A stretch of DNA of 19,385 nucleotides from Bacteroides sp. UBA7335 (GCA_002471185.1 DKPL01000072.1:9184-28568); one strand, 5' to 3'; numbered from the stretch's first letter, positions 5,531 through 14,062 are shown. A program made the numbers and translations. Notes: generated from the sequence alone by a model not told the origin.

Positions 5531-8044
5531 ATGGCTAAGAAAAAAATAGATTCGGAGACGACACAACAACGCAAAGTCTCTATCTCAAAATTAAGAAGTT
5601 ATTTAAGAAATGAAACGACTCACTTTGTTATAGGGTTAGTATTGGTTATTTTTGCTGTATATCTGCTCTTAGCCTTTTCATCTTTCTTTTTTACAGGAGC
5701 TGCCGACCAAAGTATTGTAGATAGTGTAGACCCTGCTGATTTGGCTTCGATAGATAATAAAGTGAAAAACTATGCCGGTTCGCGAGGCGCGCAAGTGGCG
5801 CAATATCTTATTGATGACTGTTTTGGTGTATCTTCATTTTTTATCATGATATTTTTAGGAGTACTCGGGTTAAAACTTATGCGAGTGCGCATCGTTCACT
5901 TGTGGAAATGGTTTTTTGCCTGTTCTTTGCTACTCATTTGGTTCTCTCTATTTCTTGGCTTTGCTTTTATGGAGCAATATCAAGATTCCTTCTTTCATTG
6001 GGGAGGACGCCATGGGTATAATGTATCAATGTGGCTGATGTCGCAAATAGGAAAGCCCGGTGTATGGCTATTCCTGTTGGCAACGGCACTTTGCTTCTTC
6101 ATTTTTATCCATTCCGGAACAATCAACTGGTTGCGTAAGGTGCTCGGGTTTGAATACCTGAAACGTAAGCCTAAAGAGAAATCACAGACTGAGGAAGTCA
6201 AAGAGTCATCTACTGAAATAGAACATAAGCCAGAGCCGTCTGAACCTCAGGAGGTGAATTTTGATTTAAACCGTAGCTATGTACCCGAACCTCCTTTGGC
6301 TGAAAGTCTAGACCAGACGAATGCCATAGAGTTAGAGCTAGATAATAGGGTAGAAGAGGAACACGAAGAGATGGAGGAGGAAGAGGAAATGCCAATGAGC
6401 TTTGGAAATACGACAGTTGAGCCGGCTCGTGTATTGCCTAAGGTTGAGACTGAACCTCAACCCGAAACATTGGAACCAGGCTTTGAAGTTGAAGCTGGCG
6501 GAGAAGATGAGGATTATGTGCCTGCACAGTCTGAGCCTTATAACCCTAAACTAGATTTAGAAAATTATCATTTTCCTACCATCGATTTGATGAGGCACTT
6601 TGAAAACAATGAGCCTACTATCAATATGGAAGAGCAGAATGCGAATAAGAATAAAATTATCAATACGCTTCGTAGCTTTGGTATTGAAATCAGTACCATT
6701 AAGGCTACAGTAGGACCTACTGTTACGCTTTATGAAATTACTCCTGAGCAAGGGGTTCGTATCTCTAAAATTCGTGGGTTGGAAGACGATATTGCTTTGA
6801 GTTTATCAGCATTGGGTATTCGTATTATTGCACCGATTCCGGGTAAGGGGACTATTGGTATTGAGGTACCAAACTCTAACCCGAAAATTGTATCGGGGCA
6901 AAGTATTATTGGTAGTCGTAAGTTTCAAGAGTCCGACTATGAGTTACCTATTGCCTTCGGTAAAACCATCACCAATGATGTCTTTATGGTAGATCTCTGC
7001 AAAATGCCTCACGTTTTGGTGGCTGGTGCTACCGGACAGGGTAAATCAGTGGGACTAAACGCAATTATTACCTCGCTGCTCTATAAAAAACATCCGGCGG
7101 AGTTGAAGTTTGTATTGGTCGACCCTAAAAAGGTTGAATTTAGTATCTATTCAGTCATTGAGAATCATTTCTTGGCAAAACTGCCTGATAACGGCGACGC
7201 CATTATTACCGATGTAACTAAGGTGGTGCAAACACTAAATTCGGTTTGTGTGGAGATGGATACTCGTTATGATTTGTTGAAAATGGCTCATGTGAGAAAC
7301 ATTAAAGAGTATAATGAGAAGTTTATCAATCGCCGATTGAATCCAGAAAAAGGACATAAATATATGCCTTATATTGTAGTGGTGATTGATGAGTTTGGTG
7401 ACTTGATTATGACTGCCGGAAAAGAGATTGAACTACCAATAGCACGTATTGCTCAGTTGGCTCGTGCGGTGGGCATACATATGATTATTGCTACGCAACG
7501 TCCTACTACCAATATTATTACGGGTACCATTAAGGCAAACTTCCCTGCTCGCGTGGCTTTCCGAGTATCAGCCATGATGGACTCGCGCACCATTCTTGAC
7601 CGTCCGGGAGCTAATCAGCTAATCGGACGTGGGGATATGCTCTTTTTGCAAGGGGCTGATCCGGTACGAGTGCAGTGTGCCTTTATCGATACTCCTGAGG
7701 TGGAAGAGATTACGAAGTTTATTGCAAAACAGCAAGGATATCCTACTGCTTTCCACTTGCCCGAATATGTAAGTGAAGATGGTGGTGGTAGCGAATTGGG
7801 AGATGTAGATATGGCGCGTCTTGACCCTTTATTTGAAGATGCAGCTCGCTTGATTGTGATTCATCAACAGGGGTCTACCTCGCTTATTCAACGTAAATTT
7901 TCTATTGGATACAACCGTGCAGGACGCATCATGGATCAGCTTGAAAAAGCGTGTATCGTAGGACCAACGCAAGGTAGCAAACCTCGCGATGTGATGTGTG
8001 TGGATGATCATGACTTAGAAATGAAACTGAACAATTTAAGATGA
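5531..8044 (+). CDS. ftsK: DNA translocase FtsK
   Basis: An 837-residue FtsK/SpoIIIE protein, which pumps chromosomal DNA at the division septum and helps resolve chromosome dimers. The N-terminal region has four membrane helices (about 30-55, 100-117, 126-148 and 176-197). A charged linker rich in Glu and Pro (about 215-340, with a run of consecutive Glu near 280) follows. Then come the alpha domain and RecA-like motor with Walker A GATGQGKS (about 499-506) and Walker B VVVIDEFGDL (about 616-625). The C-terminal gamma winged helix (about 765-837, with FSIGYNRAGRIMDQLE) reads orienting DNA sequences. ATG 5531 (MAKKKIDSE) is preferred over an in-frame TTG at 5498 because that codon lies inside the promoter element. 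The stop overlaps the next start codon in ATGA, so translation of the lolA-like gene is probably coupled. Confidence 0.97.
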   Translation: MAKKKIDSETTQQRKVSISKLRSYLRNETTHFVIGLVLVIFAVYLLLAFSSFFFTGAADQSIVDSVDPADLASIDNKVKNYAGSRGAQVAQYLIDDCFGVSSFFIMIFLGVLGLKLMRVRIVHLWKWFFACSLLLIWFSLFLGFAFMEQYQDSFFHWGGRHGYNVSMWLMSQIGKPGVWLFLLATALCFFIFIHSGTINWLRKVLGFEYLKRKPKEKSQTEEVKESSTEIEHKPEPSEPQEVNFDLNRSYVPEPPLAESLDQTNAIELELDNRVEEEHEEMEEEEEMPMSFGNTTVEPARVLPKVETEPQPETLEPGFEVEAGGEDEDYVPAQSEPYNPKLDLENYHFPTIDLMRHFENNEPTINMEEQNANKNKIINTLRSFGIEISTIKATVGPTVTLYEITPEQGVRISKIRGLEDDIALSLSALGIRIIAPIPGKGTIGIEVPNSNPKIVSGQSIIGSRKFQESDYELPIAFGKTITNDVFMVDLCKMPHVLVAGATGQGKSVGLNAIITSLLYKKHPAELKFVLVDPKKVEFSIYSVIENHFLAKLPDNGDAIITDVTKVVQTLNSVCVEMDTRYDLLKMAHVRNIKEYNEKFINRRLNPEKGHKYMPYIVVVIDEFGDLIMTAGKEIELPIARIAQLARAVGIHMIIATQRPTTNIITGTIKANFPARVAFRVSAMMDSRTILDRPGANQLIGRGDMLFLQGADPVRVQCAFIDTPEVEEITKFIAKQQGYPTAFHLPEYVSEDGGGSELGDVDMARLDPLFEDAARLIVIHQQGSTSLIQRKFSIGYNRAGRIMDQLEKACIVGPTQGSKPRDVMCVDDHDLEMKLNNLR

Positions 8045-8712
8045 TAAACGTTCCTAAAAAGCAACAGATGAAAAAAAATATATTGTTATATATGATGTTG
8101 ATATGGGTGAGTTGTAGTGTTGCAGCTCAGTCATCAAATGAGGCCACGGAGTGGCTGAAGCGTACAGCTTCTACTTTTGAGAAAGCAGGTGGTGTAAAAG
8201 CGGTATTTCGAGTTGAGGCTTTTAAAAAAGGAAACTCTATAGGTACTGCCAATGGCGAGATTGAACTAAAAGGTGATAAGTTCTATTTGCAAACAGCTGA
8301 GCATCTTTCTTGGTTTGATGGTAAAACTCAATGGACCTATTTACCTTCGAATGATGAGGTGACAATTTCACACCCTACTGAAGCCGAACTTCAAAGTATC
8401 AATCCTTATGCCTTACTTTCTTTATATAAAAAAGGATATCGTTGTGAGGTGGGTTCGGCAACGGCTTTCAAAGGTAAACCGGTGCGCGAAGTGATGATGA
8501 CAGCTACAGACAAAAAGCAAGATATGACTTCCATCGTATTGTATATAAATAAGGAAAGCAACTTACCTGTTTATATTGAAGTAGAGTTGCGCGATGGTAC
8601 ACGCAATGTGATAACTATCAATAGCTATCGTGTGCATTTGGATTTGACAGACTCTTTGTTTGTATTTAATCGCAAAGAGTATCCTAAAGTCGAAGTGATT
8701 GATTTGCGCTAA
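8041..8712 (+). CDS. LolA-like outer membrane lipoprotein carrier
   Basis: Its position after ftsK, its size (223 residues) and its fold pattern fit the LolA family of periplasmic chaperones that carry lipoproteins from the inner to the outer membrane. ATG 8041 overlaps the ftsK stop as ATGA. A second in-frame ATG at 8068 (MKKNILLYMMLIW...) gives a more standard Sec signal peptide with cleavage after SVAAQ, and either start is possible. The mature part has the alternating strand pattern of LolA: TASTFEKAGGVKAVFRVEA near the start, then FYLQTAEHLSWFDGKTQWTY, and LFVFNRKEYPKVEVIDLR at the end (quoted in part). Bacteroidetes lack an obvious LolB, so release at the outer membrane must differ from E. 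coli. trxB begins 33 nt downstream without an evident promoter between. Confidence 0.87.
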   Translation: MINVPKKQQMKKNILLYMMLIWVSCSVAAQSSNEATEWLKRTASTFEKAGGVKAVFRVEAFKKGNSIGTANGEIELKGDKFYLQTAEHLSWFDGKTQWTYLPSNDEVTISHPTEAELQSINPYALLSLYKKGYRCEVGSATAFKGKPVREVMMTATDKKQDMTSIVLYINKESNLPVYIEVELRDGTRNVITINSYRVHLDLTDSLFVFNRKEYPKVEVIDLR

Positions 8713-8745
8713 TTAATAATAATATAAAGTTTAAACTAAAAAGAT

Positions 8746-9693
8746 ATGACTACAGAAAAAGTAAAATGCTTGATTATTGGTTCGGGCCCTGCAGGATATA
8801 CTGCTGCTATTTATGCCGGACGCGCCAATTTGTCTCCCGTAATGTATGAAGGACTACAACCAGGTGGTCAGCTAACAACTACTACCGATGTAGAAAACTT
8901 TCCGGGTTATCCGCAAGGGGTGAGTGGCACTCAAATGATGGAAGATATGCGTGCTCAAGCTACTCGCTTTGGCGCTGATATACGCTTTGGTATTGCTACA
9001 CATGCTGATCTAAAAGAATCTCCTTATAAAATCACAATTGATGGTGACAAGGTGATTGAAGCAGAAACGGTGATTATAGCTACCGGAGCCACTGCTAAAT
9101 ATTTGGGCTTAGAAGATGAAAAGAAGTATGCCGGTATGGGTGTGAGTGCTTGTGCTACTTGCGACGGATTTTTCTATCGTAAAAAGGTAGTAGCTGTAGT
9201 AGGTGGTGGTGACACAGCGTGCGAAGAGGCTATCTACTTGGCAGGATTGGCTGCTAAAGTTTATCTGATTGTGAGAAAACCCTTCTTGCGTGCTTCTAAG
9301 ATTATGCAAGAACGTGTGATGAATCACGATAAAATAGAGGTATTGTTCGAGACTAATACCGTTGGTTTGTTTGGAGAAAATGGTGTAGAGGGAGTTAACT
9401 TGGTAAAGCGTTGGGGAGCTTCTGATGAAGAGCGTTTCTCATTGGCTATTGATGGTTTCTTCTTGGCTATCGGCCATCATCCTAACTCAGAAATTTTTAA
9501 AGAATATATTGACACGGATGAGGTGGGATATATTATTACTGAGGGTAACTCACCGCGCACAAAAGTGCCTGGTGTATTTGCTGCCGGTGATGTGGCCGAT
9601 TCACATTATCGTCAAGCGATAACAGCAGCAGCTAGTGGTTGTAAAGCCGCTATTGAAGCTGAACGCTACTTGACTGAGAAAGGATTGATGTAA
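8746..9693 (+). CDS. trxB: Thioredoxin-disulfide reductase
   Basis: A 315-residue low-molecular-weight thioredoxin reductase, a cytoplasmic FAD enzyme that uses NADPH to reduce thioredoxin. It has the FAD-binding motif IGSGPAGYTAAIYAGRA (11-27), the redox-active CATC (C136, C139) followed by DGFF, the NADPH-binding GGGDTACEEA (153-162), and the C-terminal FAD motif GVFAAGDVAD (about 276-285). The NADPH-phosphate region reads VRKPFLRASK; its basic residues fit NADPH use. Length is usual for the family. It is the last gene of the ftsK - lolA-like - trxB run and is followed 17 nt later by a strong terminator. Confidence 0.97.
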   Translation: MTTEKVKCLIIGSGPAGYTAAIYAGRANLSPVMYEGLQPGGQLTTTTDVENFPGYPQGVSGTQMMEDMRAQATRFGADIRFGIATHADLKESPYKITIDGDKVIEAETVIIATGATAKYLGLEDEKKYAGMGVSACATCDGFFYRKKVVAVVGGGDTACEEAIYLAGLAAKVYLIVRKPFLRASKIMQERVMNHDKIEVLFETNTVGLFGENGVEGVNLVKRWGASDEERFSLAIDGFFLAIGHHPNSEIFKEYIDTDEVGYIITEGNSPRTKVPGVFAAGDVADSHYRQAITAAASGCKAAIEAERYLTEKGLM

Positions 9694-9710
9694 TTCATCT
9701 TAGAGATAGT

Positions 9711-9758
9711 AAGCTCTTCTTTTGCAATGGTAGTTTGTTGCGAAAGAAGGGCTTTTTT
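9711..9758 (+). terminator. Strong intrinsic terminator after trxB
   Basis: A long stem forms from three paired blocks: AAGC (9711-9714) with GCTT (9751-9754), CTTCTTT (9716-9722) with AAAGAAG (9743-9749), and GCAA (9724-9727) with TTGC (9738-9741). The blocks are joined by T-G wobble pairs, with a 10-nt loop. The T-tract is 9753-9758. This is the clearest terminator in the window and separates the trxB run from bla. Confidence 0.9.
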
Positions 9759-9774
9759 ATAGATATTAATCTAT
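9759..9774. promoter_or_regulatory. 16-bp dyad between the trxB terminator and bla
   Basis: ATAGAT-ATTA-ATCTAT is a perfect inverted repeat that begins right after the terminator T-tract and ends 9 nt before the bla start codon. It lies where the bla transcript would start or be translated, so an operator or a translation-affecting hairpin is possible. A TTTG at 9734-9737 lies 20 nt before a TA at 9758, the right spacing for -33 and -7 elements, but the rest of the -7 element does not match. No consensus bla promoter is visible. Confidence 0.35.
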
Positions 9775-9783
9775 GTGTAAAAT

Positions 9784-10683
9784 ATGAATTGGATAAGAAT
9801 TGTTTTAGGTAATACACTATTGATACTATTATTGTGTCTGCCGATAGGGGGATTGGCCGAGGAATCTTGTCTGGGACGTAAGGTTGCTGCCTTGATTAAA
9901 AATAAACGGTTAGAAGTTGGGATGGCGGTGTATGATGTGACACATGATGAGAGCTTTTCGTGGAATGGAGATAAACACTTCCCAATGCAGAGTGTCTATA
10001 AATTTCCAATTGCTATGGCAGTACTTCATAAGATTGACTGTGGAAAGTTAAGTTATGATGAATTGATAACAGTTAATGAGTCATTTGTTTATACTGATTT
10101 ATGGAGTCCAATGAGTAAGAAATATCCTCATGGAGTAACCTTGCCTCTATCTGAGTTACTTAAATACATGTTGGTTTATAGTGATAATGCAGCGACCGAC
10201 TGTCTACTAAATTTAATTGGTGGACCAGCCTATGTGCAGAAAGTAATTATAGATATGGGTGCTAACCAGCTGTTTGTTCGTCATACAGAGCGTGAAATGC
10301 AGGTCGATTGGGATATACAGTTTATGAACTCTACTACTCCCAATGCAATGATTGACTTCTTGAAAATATATCAAGCAAAAGAGCATTTATCGGCTGAAAG
10401 CAGTGATAGGCTATGGAAGCTAATGGGAAACATTGCTACGGGGTCTATTCGTAAATATCTGCCACAAGATATTACTGTATTTCATAAAACTGGCTTTTCG
10501 GGTACAAATACAGATGGTGTGATTGCAGCTCAGAATGATGTGGGAATTATCGAACTTGAAGATGGAAGCAAGTTGCTTTTTTCGATTTTTATAACTCACT
10601 CAAAAGAAAGTTCCGAAGTAGGATATGAACTTATTGCCGAACTAGGAAAAGCCATTTATGAATGTTATAAAAAAGCCGATTAA
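9784..10683 (+). CDS. Class A beta-lactamase (subclass A2, CepA/CfxA-like)
   Basis: A 299-residue secreted serine beta-lactamase. A Sec signal peptide (about 1-25, hydrophobic core TLLILLLCLP, no proper lipobox) directs it to the periplasm. The catalytic motifs are complete: S70-V-Y-K73 (the numbers coincide with standard numbering here), SDN at 133-135, a candidate general-base Glu in HTEREMQ (E169, with Asn182 in the following MNSTTP segment), and HKTG at 234-237. The HTExEM omega-loop pattern and the segment that follows are typical of the Bacteroidetes A2 group (CepA, CfxA, CblA) rather than TEM-type enzymes. The KTG motif is followed by FSG. The gene sits alone between the trxB terminator and a bidirectional terminator, with no mobile element next to it, so it looks chromosomal and resident. 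Spectrum and expression level cannot be judged from sequence. Confidence 0.95.
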   Translation: MNWIRIVLGNTLLILLLCLPIGGLAEESCLGRKVAALIKNKRLEVGMAVYDVTHDESFSWNGDKHFPMQSVYKFPIAMAVLHKIDCGKLSYDELITVNESFVYTDLWSPMSKKYPHGVTLPLSELLKYMLVYSDNAATDCLLNLIGGPAYVQKVIIDMGANQLFVRHTEREMQVDWDIQFMNSTTPNAMIDFLKIYQAKEHLSAESSDRLWKLMGNIATGSIRKYLPQDITVFHKTGFSGTNTDGVIAAQNDVGIIELEDGSKLLFSIFITHSKESSEVGYELIAELGKAIYECYKKAD

Positions 10684-10713
10684 AAGATAACTAAATATCT
10701 TTAATCGGCTTTT
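10671..10713. terminator. Bidirectional terminator between bla and the GH20 gene
   Basis: A 13-bp perfect stem joins AAAAGCCGATTAA (10671-10683) to TTAATCGGCTTTT (10701-10713). It extends inward by AGATA/TATCT after one bulged A, with a short AT-rich loop. T-runs occur on the 3' side of both strands, so it can end transcripts from both convergent genes. The left arm contains the last codons and the TAA stop of bla. Confidence 0.88.
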
Positions 10714-10741
10714 AAATGTTGAATTATTGAGTAGACTATTT

Positions 10742-13180
10742 CTAGTAAATTTCGATTTCGTCAATGCAAAGATCTGCTTGTAAAATCTCACCCGGAGTAT
10801 CACGACGACAATCGATGCCATTGCGTAAGGTTCCACCATTGTGGAATGTGAGCTTCACATATAAAGCCTCTGTTGGTGTAAAGGTAACTTCATCTGTATA
10901 GGCTTTTCTTCCCTTTTCAGGATATTCACGAGTAAATGTTTCGTGAGTAATTTCAGTATACTCTTTTCCATTGGTTGATGTTTCAACTTTTACACTACCC
11001 ACAGGAAGTATACGGAAAGCAGGATTATAGAGTGAACCGAATATAATTTTATGTATAGTGGCTGTCTCATCTAACTTAACAGTGAAAATTAATTCTTGAC
11101 TTTCATCACTCATGTGGTAAATAGACCAAGGTATGTATGAGGCATTGTTGCCGCGCTTGCCATTAGTTAGTCCCATCGTGATAGAATCACCATATATTAA
11201 ATCATTTTCACCCAAAATATCACCTTTCAACCAGCCAATAGGATGGCTAGTGGTAAACGATTTTCCTGCAATTAGGTTGCCATAAAGTGGCTTGTGGCGT
11301 ACATTACCAATTGTTTTACCATCCTTAAATGCTGCAACTTTTAAGTTGATATTGTTTTTTAAAGCAAACGGACCTGTGTATAAAGTTGATTTAGGAGTAG
11401 GGGTACTACCATCTATCGTATATCGAACTTCGGCATTTGGATTGAAGCAATCTAAAATCACCATGAGAGTATCATTCAATACTTTAGTATTTACATTTAC
11501 ATCAAAATAGTTGCGACAAGCTTGTACACCTAAAATATCTAGGCGCTCAAACTCTTCTTCTAGGCGACTGCAATAGTCATTCCAATCTTTATTGGCATCT
11601 TCTGTCCAAGCCGTTTCAGCAATGGCAGTCATTTTAGGGAATATTTGATAATCACGACGCTCTTCGGTTTGCATATATTCATTCCAAGCATTACCTTGTA
11701 CACCAATGATATGTTTCTTAACCAATTCATCTGCATCGTCAGCTACAGGGTTATAATTATAGGTCATTTTTAATGTGACATATCCGCCAATTGTAATGGG
11801 AGCTGTTTCGGGATCTTCTTGATAGTAATCTAAATACATATAAGGACTAGGAGTCATAATAGCATTGTGTCCTTGCTTAGCTGCATTCATACCTCCTTCG
11901 ACTCCTTGCCATGACATGACCGTAGCGTTTGGCGCCAATCCTCCTTCAAGAATCTCATCCCAACCGATGATGTTTTTACCTTTTGAGTTGATATACTTCT
12001 CCATGCGGGTGATGACGTAACTTTGGAGTTTTTCTTCTTTAGTATGTAGTTTGCCATCAACAGGATTGGGAGTTGTATCGTCTTTCAACCCCAACTTCTT
12101 AATTAATGCCTGACACTCTTCACAACTTTTCCATGCGGTTTTATAGCACTCATCTCCACCTACATGAATATATGGGCTTGGGAAAAGTTCAGCAACTTCG
12201 TCAATTACTCCTTCTAAGAAAGCAAAAGTTTCTTCTTTAGGACAGTATACCTCTTCGAAAATGCCCCATGTGCCGGGAACATCATAAACTGAATCGGGAT
12301 TGCAAGATAGGTAAGGATAAGAAGCAATAGCTGCTAACGCATGACCTGGCATTTCGATTTCGGGAATGACAGTGATGTACTTGCTGGCTGCATAATCTAT
12401 AATCTCTTTGATTTGCTCTTGAGTGTAATAACCACCAGTAGGTTTACCATCAAATATTTGAGGGTAATTGGTGTAATAGTAGTCAATAAGAGTTTCTTTT
12501 CGATTGGCACCGGTCTTAGTTAACTCTGGATATTTTTTGATTTCAATACGCCAACCTTGATCGTCTGTTAAGTGCCAATGGAAAATATTCATTTTGTGCA
12601 TAGCAAGCATATCTATGAACTTTTTGACATATTCCACCGAAGAGAAGTTACGGCAAACATCGAGCATCATACCTCGATAAGAAAACCGGGGAGCATCTTC
12701 GATTTCGACAGCAGGAATAGACCAATTGGCTCTTTTATTTAACTTGTCGCCATAGACTACCGGGGGGAGTAGTTGGTATAAAGTTTGCACTCCATAAAAG
12801 AAACCATTGGGTTGTGAGGCAGAGATTGTAATGTTTTCTGGGGTAACAACTAACTTATAGCCTTCATCTGGAATACTGCTTTCGGGATGAAAAATAATAG
12901 CAGGTGAATAAGCATTGTCATTTTGGGTGAGTAGTTGCATTTTTATGCCCGAAGTTAAGGCGATCTGGCTGATAAAAGAATCAGCCACAGCAATAACCTC
13001 TGGAGTACATTCGGCCGCAATAACCTTTACTGTTTTACTAAGCTGGAATCGTCCCTCTTGGGGAACCATTTGATTGGGTAGCGGAACGATGTTGTACTCG
13101 TTCGCTACTTCCTTCTTCTGTTGACATCCGGGGGTGATAATCAATAGAGATAAAAGGAGTAGAAAAAAACCTTTTTTCAT
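10742..13180 (-). CDS. GH20 beta-N-acetylhexosaminidase lipoprotein
   Basis: An 812-residue glycoside hydrolase family 20 exo-enzyme that removes terminal beta-GlcNAc/GalNAc, for example from host glycans or amino-sugar polymers, by substrate-assisted catalysis. The signal peptide ends in a lipobox with Cys19 (ITPGC). The residues after it (QQKKEV) lack the acidic export signal seen on many surface lipoproteins of Bacteroidetes, so a periplasmic location is likely. Domains in order: GH20b N-terminal domain (about 28-160), the TIM barrel (about 165-525) with the catalytic pair D343-E344 in HVGGDECYKTAW and RGMMLDVCRNF at its start, a chitobiase-type C-terminal module (about 575-635, VRYTIDGSTPTPKS), and an F5/8-type carbohydrate-binding-like domain to the end (about 640-812). 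It starts 43 nt after the Crp-like gene on the same strand and may be read from it. Confidence 0.96.
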   Translation of the reverse strand: MKKGFFLLLLSLLIITPGCQQKKEVANEYNIVPLPNQMVPQEGRFQLSKTVKVIAAECTPEVIAVADSFISQIALTSGIKMQLLTQNDNAYSPAIIFHPESSIPDEGYKLVVTPENITISASQPNGFFYGVQTLYQLLPPVVYGDKLNKRANWSIPAVEIEDAPRFSYRGMMLDVCRNFSSVEYVKKFIDMLAMHKMNIFHWHLTDDQGWRIEIKKYPELTKTGANRKETLIDYYYTNYPQIFDGKPTGGYYTQEQIKEIIDYAASKYITVIPEIEMPGHALAAIASYPYLSCNPDSVYDVPGTWGIFEEVYCPKEETFAFLEGVIDEVAELFPSPYIHVGGDECYKTAWKSCEECQALIKKLGLKDDTTPNPVDGKLHTKEEKLQSYVITRMEKYINSKGKNIIGWDEILEGGLAPNATVMSWQGVEGGMNAAKQGHNAIMTPSPYMYLDYYQEDPETAPITIGGYVTLKMTYNYNPVADDADELVKKHIIGVQGNAWNEYMQTEERRDYQIFPKMTAIAETAWTEDANKDWNDYCSRLEEEFERLDILGVQACRNYFDVNVNTKVLNDTLMVILDCFNPNAEVRYTIDGSTPTPKSTLYTGPFALKNNINLKVAAFKDGKTIGNVRHKPLYGNLIAGKSFTTSHPIGWLKGDILGENDLIYGDSITMGLTNGKRGNNASYIPWSIYHMSDESQELIFTVKLDETATIHKIIFGSLYNPAFRILPVGSVKVETSTNGKEYTEITHETFTREYPEKGRKAYTDEVTFTPTEALYVKLTFHNGGTLRNGIDCRRDTPGEILQADLCIDEIEIY

Positions 13181-13223
13181 GATATAAAATGTGTGTTAAG
13201 TTATATAAGGCAAATAAAAACAC

Positions 13224-13925
13224 TTAGCCTATTTTACTGATTTTTCTTAGCTTTTCTTCATCTATAATTTTTATTTTTCGTCCGTCAATAGTAATTAATC
13301 TCTCTGCAGCAAAATTCGATAATGTGCGAATTGCATTAGAAGTAGTCATATTTGAAAGATTGGCCAAATCTTCTCTTGAGAGATATATACTTAAAGTAGA
13401 TCCGTCTTCCTCTAACCCATAACTCTCTTTTAAAAAGATCAGTGACTCTGATAATCGCCCACGAATATGCTTTTGCGTAAGATTTACAGTTCTTTCATCA
13501 GCAATACCTAGATCGATAGAGAGTTGCTTAATAAAAAATAGGGCTAAATTATTGTTTTGACTGATTAGGGTAGATATGGCACTCATTGGTACCAAACCAA
13601 TAACGGAAGGCTCGAATGCGGCAGCAGTAGTTACAAAATCCTCTTTTGCGAAAAAGGCACGATAAGCAAAGTATTCAGTAGGTTTAATCATACGAATGAT
13701 TTGACTTCTACCACCTACGCCATCTTTGTATATCTTAACTTTACCGCTAAGAAGACACATTAGGTGAGAAGGTGTTTCTCCTTCACAATATATAATCTCG
13801 TTTTTTTTGTAATTTTGTAGAGTAAAATTATTCGCCAGGAACTCTCTCTGTTCTTCATTCAGAGAAGCCCACATATCGGGGATTTGTTCCGAGATATCAA
13901 TATCTGACAAGTTTCTTTTTACCAT
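13224..13925 (-). CDS. Crp/Fnr-family transcriptional regulator
   Basis: A 233-residue regulator. The N-terminal cNMP-binding-type beta-roll is at about 25-125 (NEIIYCEGETPSHLMCLLSGKVKIY at 42-66, quoted in part as motif positions). A dimer helix (about 128-150) and the C-terminal Crp-type helix-turn-helix follow (about 180-212, SREDLANLSNMTTSNAIR). There are only two cysteines (C47, C57), so it lacks an FNR-type iron-sulfur cluster site. The ligand, if any, is unknown. The gene lies just upstream of the GH20 gene on the same strand and 405 nt downstream of glnN. Its own upstream DNA carries several short dyads of the size such proteins bind, so autoregulation is plausible. I cannot assign it to a named Bacteroides regulator. 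Confidence 0.93.
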   Translation of the reverse strand: MVKRNLSDIDISEQIPDMWASLNEEQREFLANNFTLQNYKKNEIIYCEGETPSHLMCLLSGKVKIYKDGVGGRSQIIRMIKPTEYFAYRAFFAKEDFVTTAAAFEPSVIGLVPMSAISTLISQNNNLALFFIKQLSIDLGIADERTVNLTQKHIRGRLSESLIFLKESYGLEEDGSTLSIYLSREDLANLSNMTTSNAIRTLSNFAAERLITIDGRKIKIIDEEKLRKISKIG

Positions 13926-13953
13926 GAGTGCTGCAGAACTGTGTTATAAAGCA

Positions 13954-13961
13954 CAAATGTA
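13954..13961 (-). promoter_or_regulatory. Bacteroidetes -7 element of the Crp-like gene
   Basis: The minus strand reads TACATTTG, a full match to TAnnTTTG. The predicted start is near 13948, about 22 nt before the start codon at 13925. There is no TTTG at the normal -33 distance. The dyad TGTG-N8-CACA (13940-13955) covers the predicted start point with the spacing of a CRP half-site pair, though without the flanking A/T bases of the E. coli consensus. Confidence 0.55.
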
Positions 13962-13979
13962 GAAAGAAAAATCGAAAAA

Positions 13980-13994
13980 CTACATCAATTGTAG
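13980..13994. promoter_or_regulatory. CTACA-N5-TGTAG dyad upstream of the Crp-like promoter
   Basis: A perfect 5-5-5 inverted repeat whose centre (13987) is about 39 nt upstream of the predicted start. That is where an activator overlapping the missing -33 element would bind. It is short, so chance is possible. Confidence 0.35.
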
Positions 13995-14048
13995 CAAATA
14001 TTACAAGCATGTCTCATTGTGTTCGCAAACAGAAATGATTACTTTCTC

Positions 14049-14062
14049 TTGTCGCTTGACAA
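14049..14062. promoter_or_regulatory. TTGTC-N4-GACAA dyad, FNR-box geometry
   Basis: The 5-4-5 perfect dyad has the same geometry as the FNR box TTGAT-N4-ATCAA, with one base changed in each half. It lies about 100 nt upstream of the predicted start of the Crp/Fnr-type gene. This makes it a candidate binding site for that protein. Confidence 0.35.

Noticed and set aside
9694..10740. Possible recent mobile acquisition of the beta-lactamase gene
   Set aside because: No transposase, integrase, terminal inverted repeats or target-site duplications were found around it, and its base composition looks like that of its neighbours.
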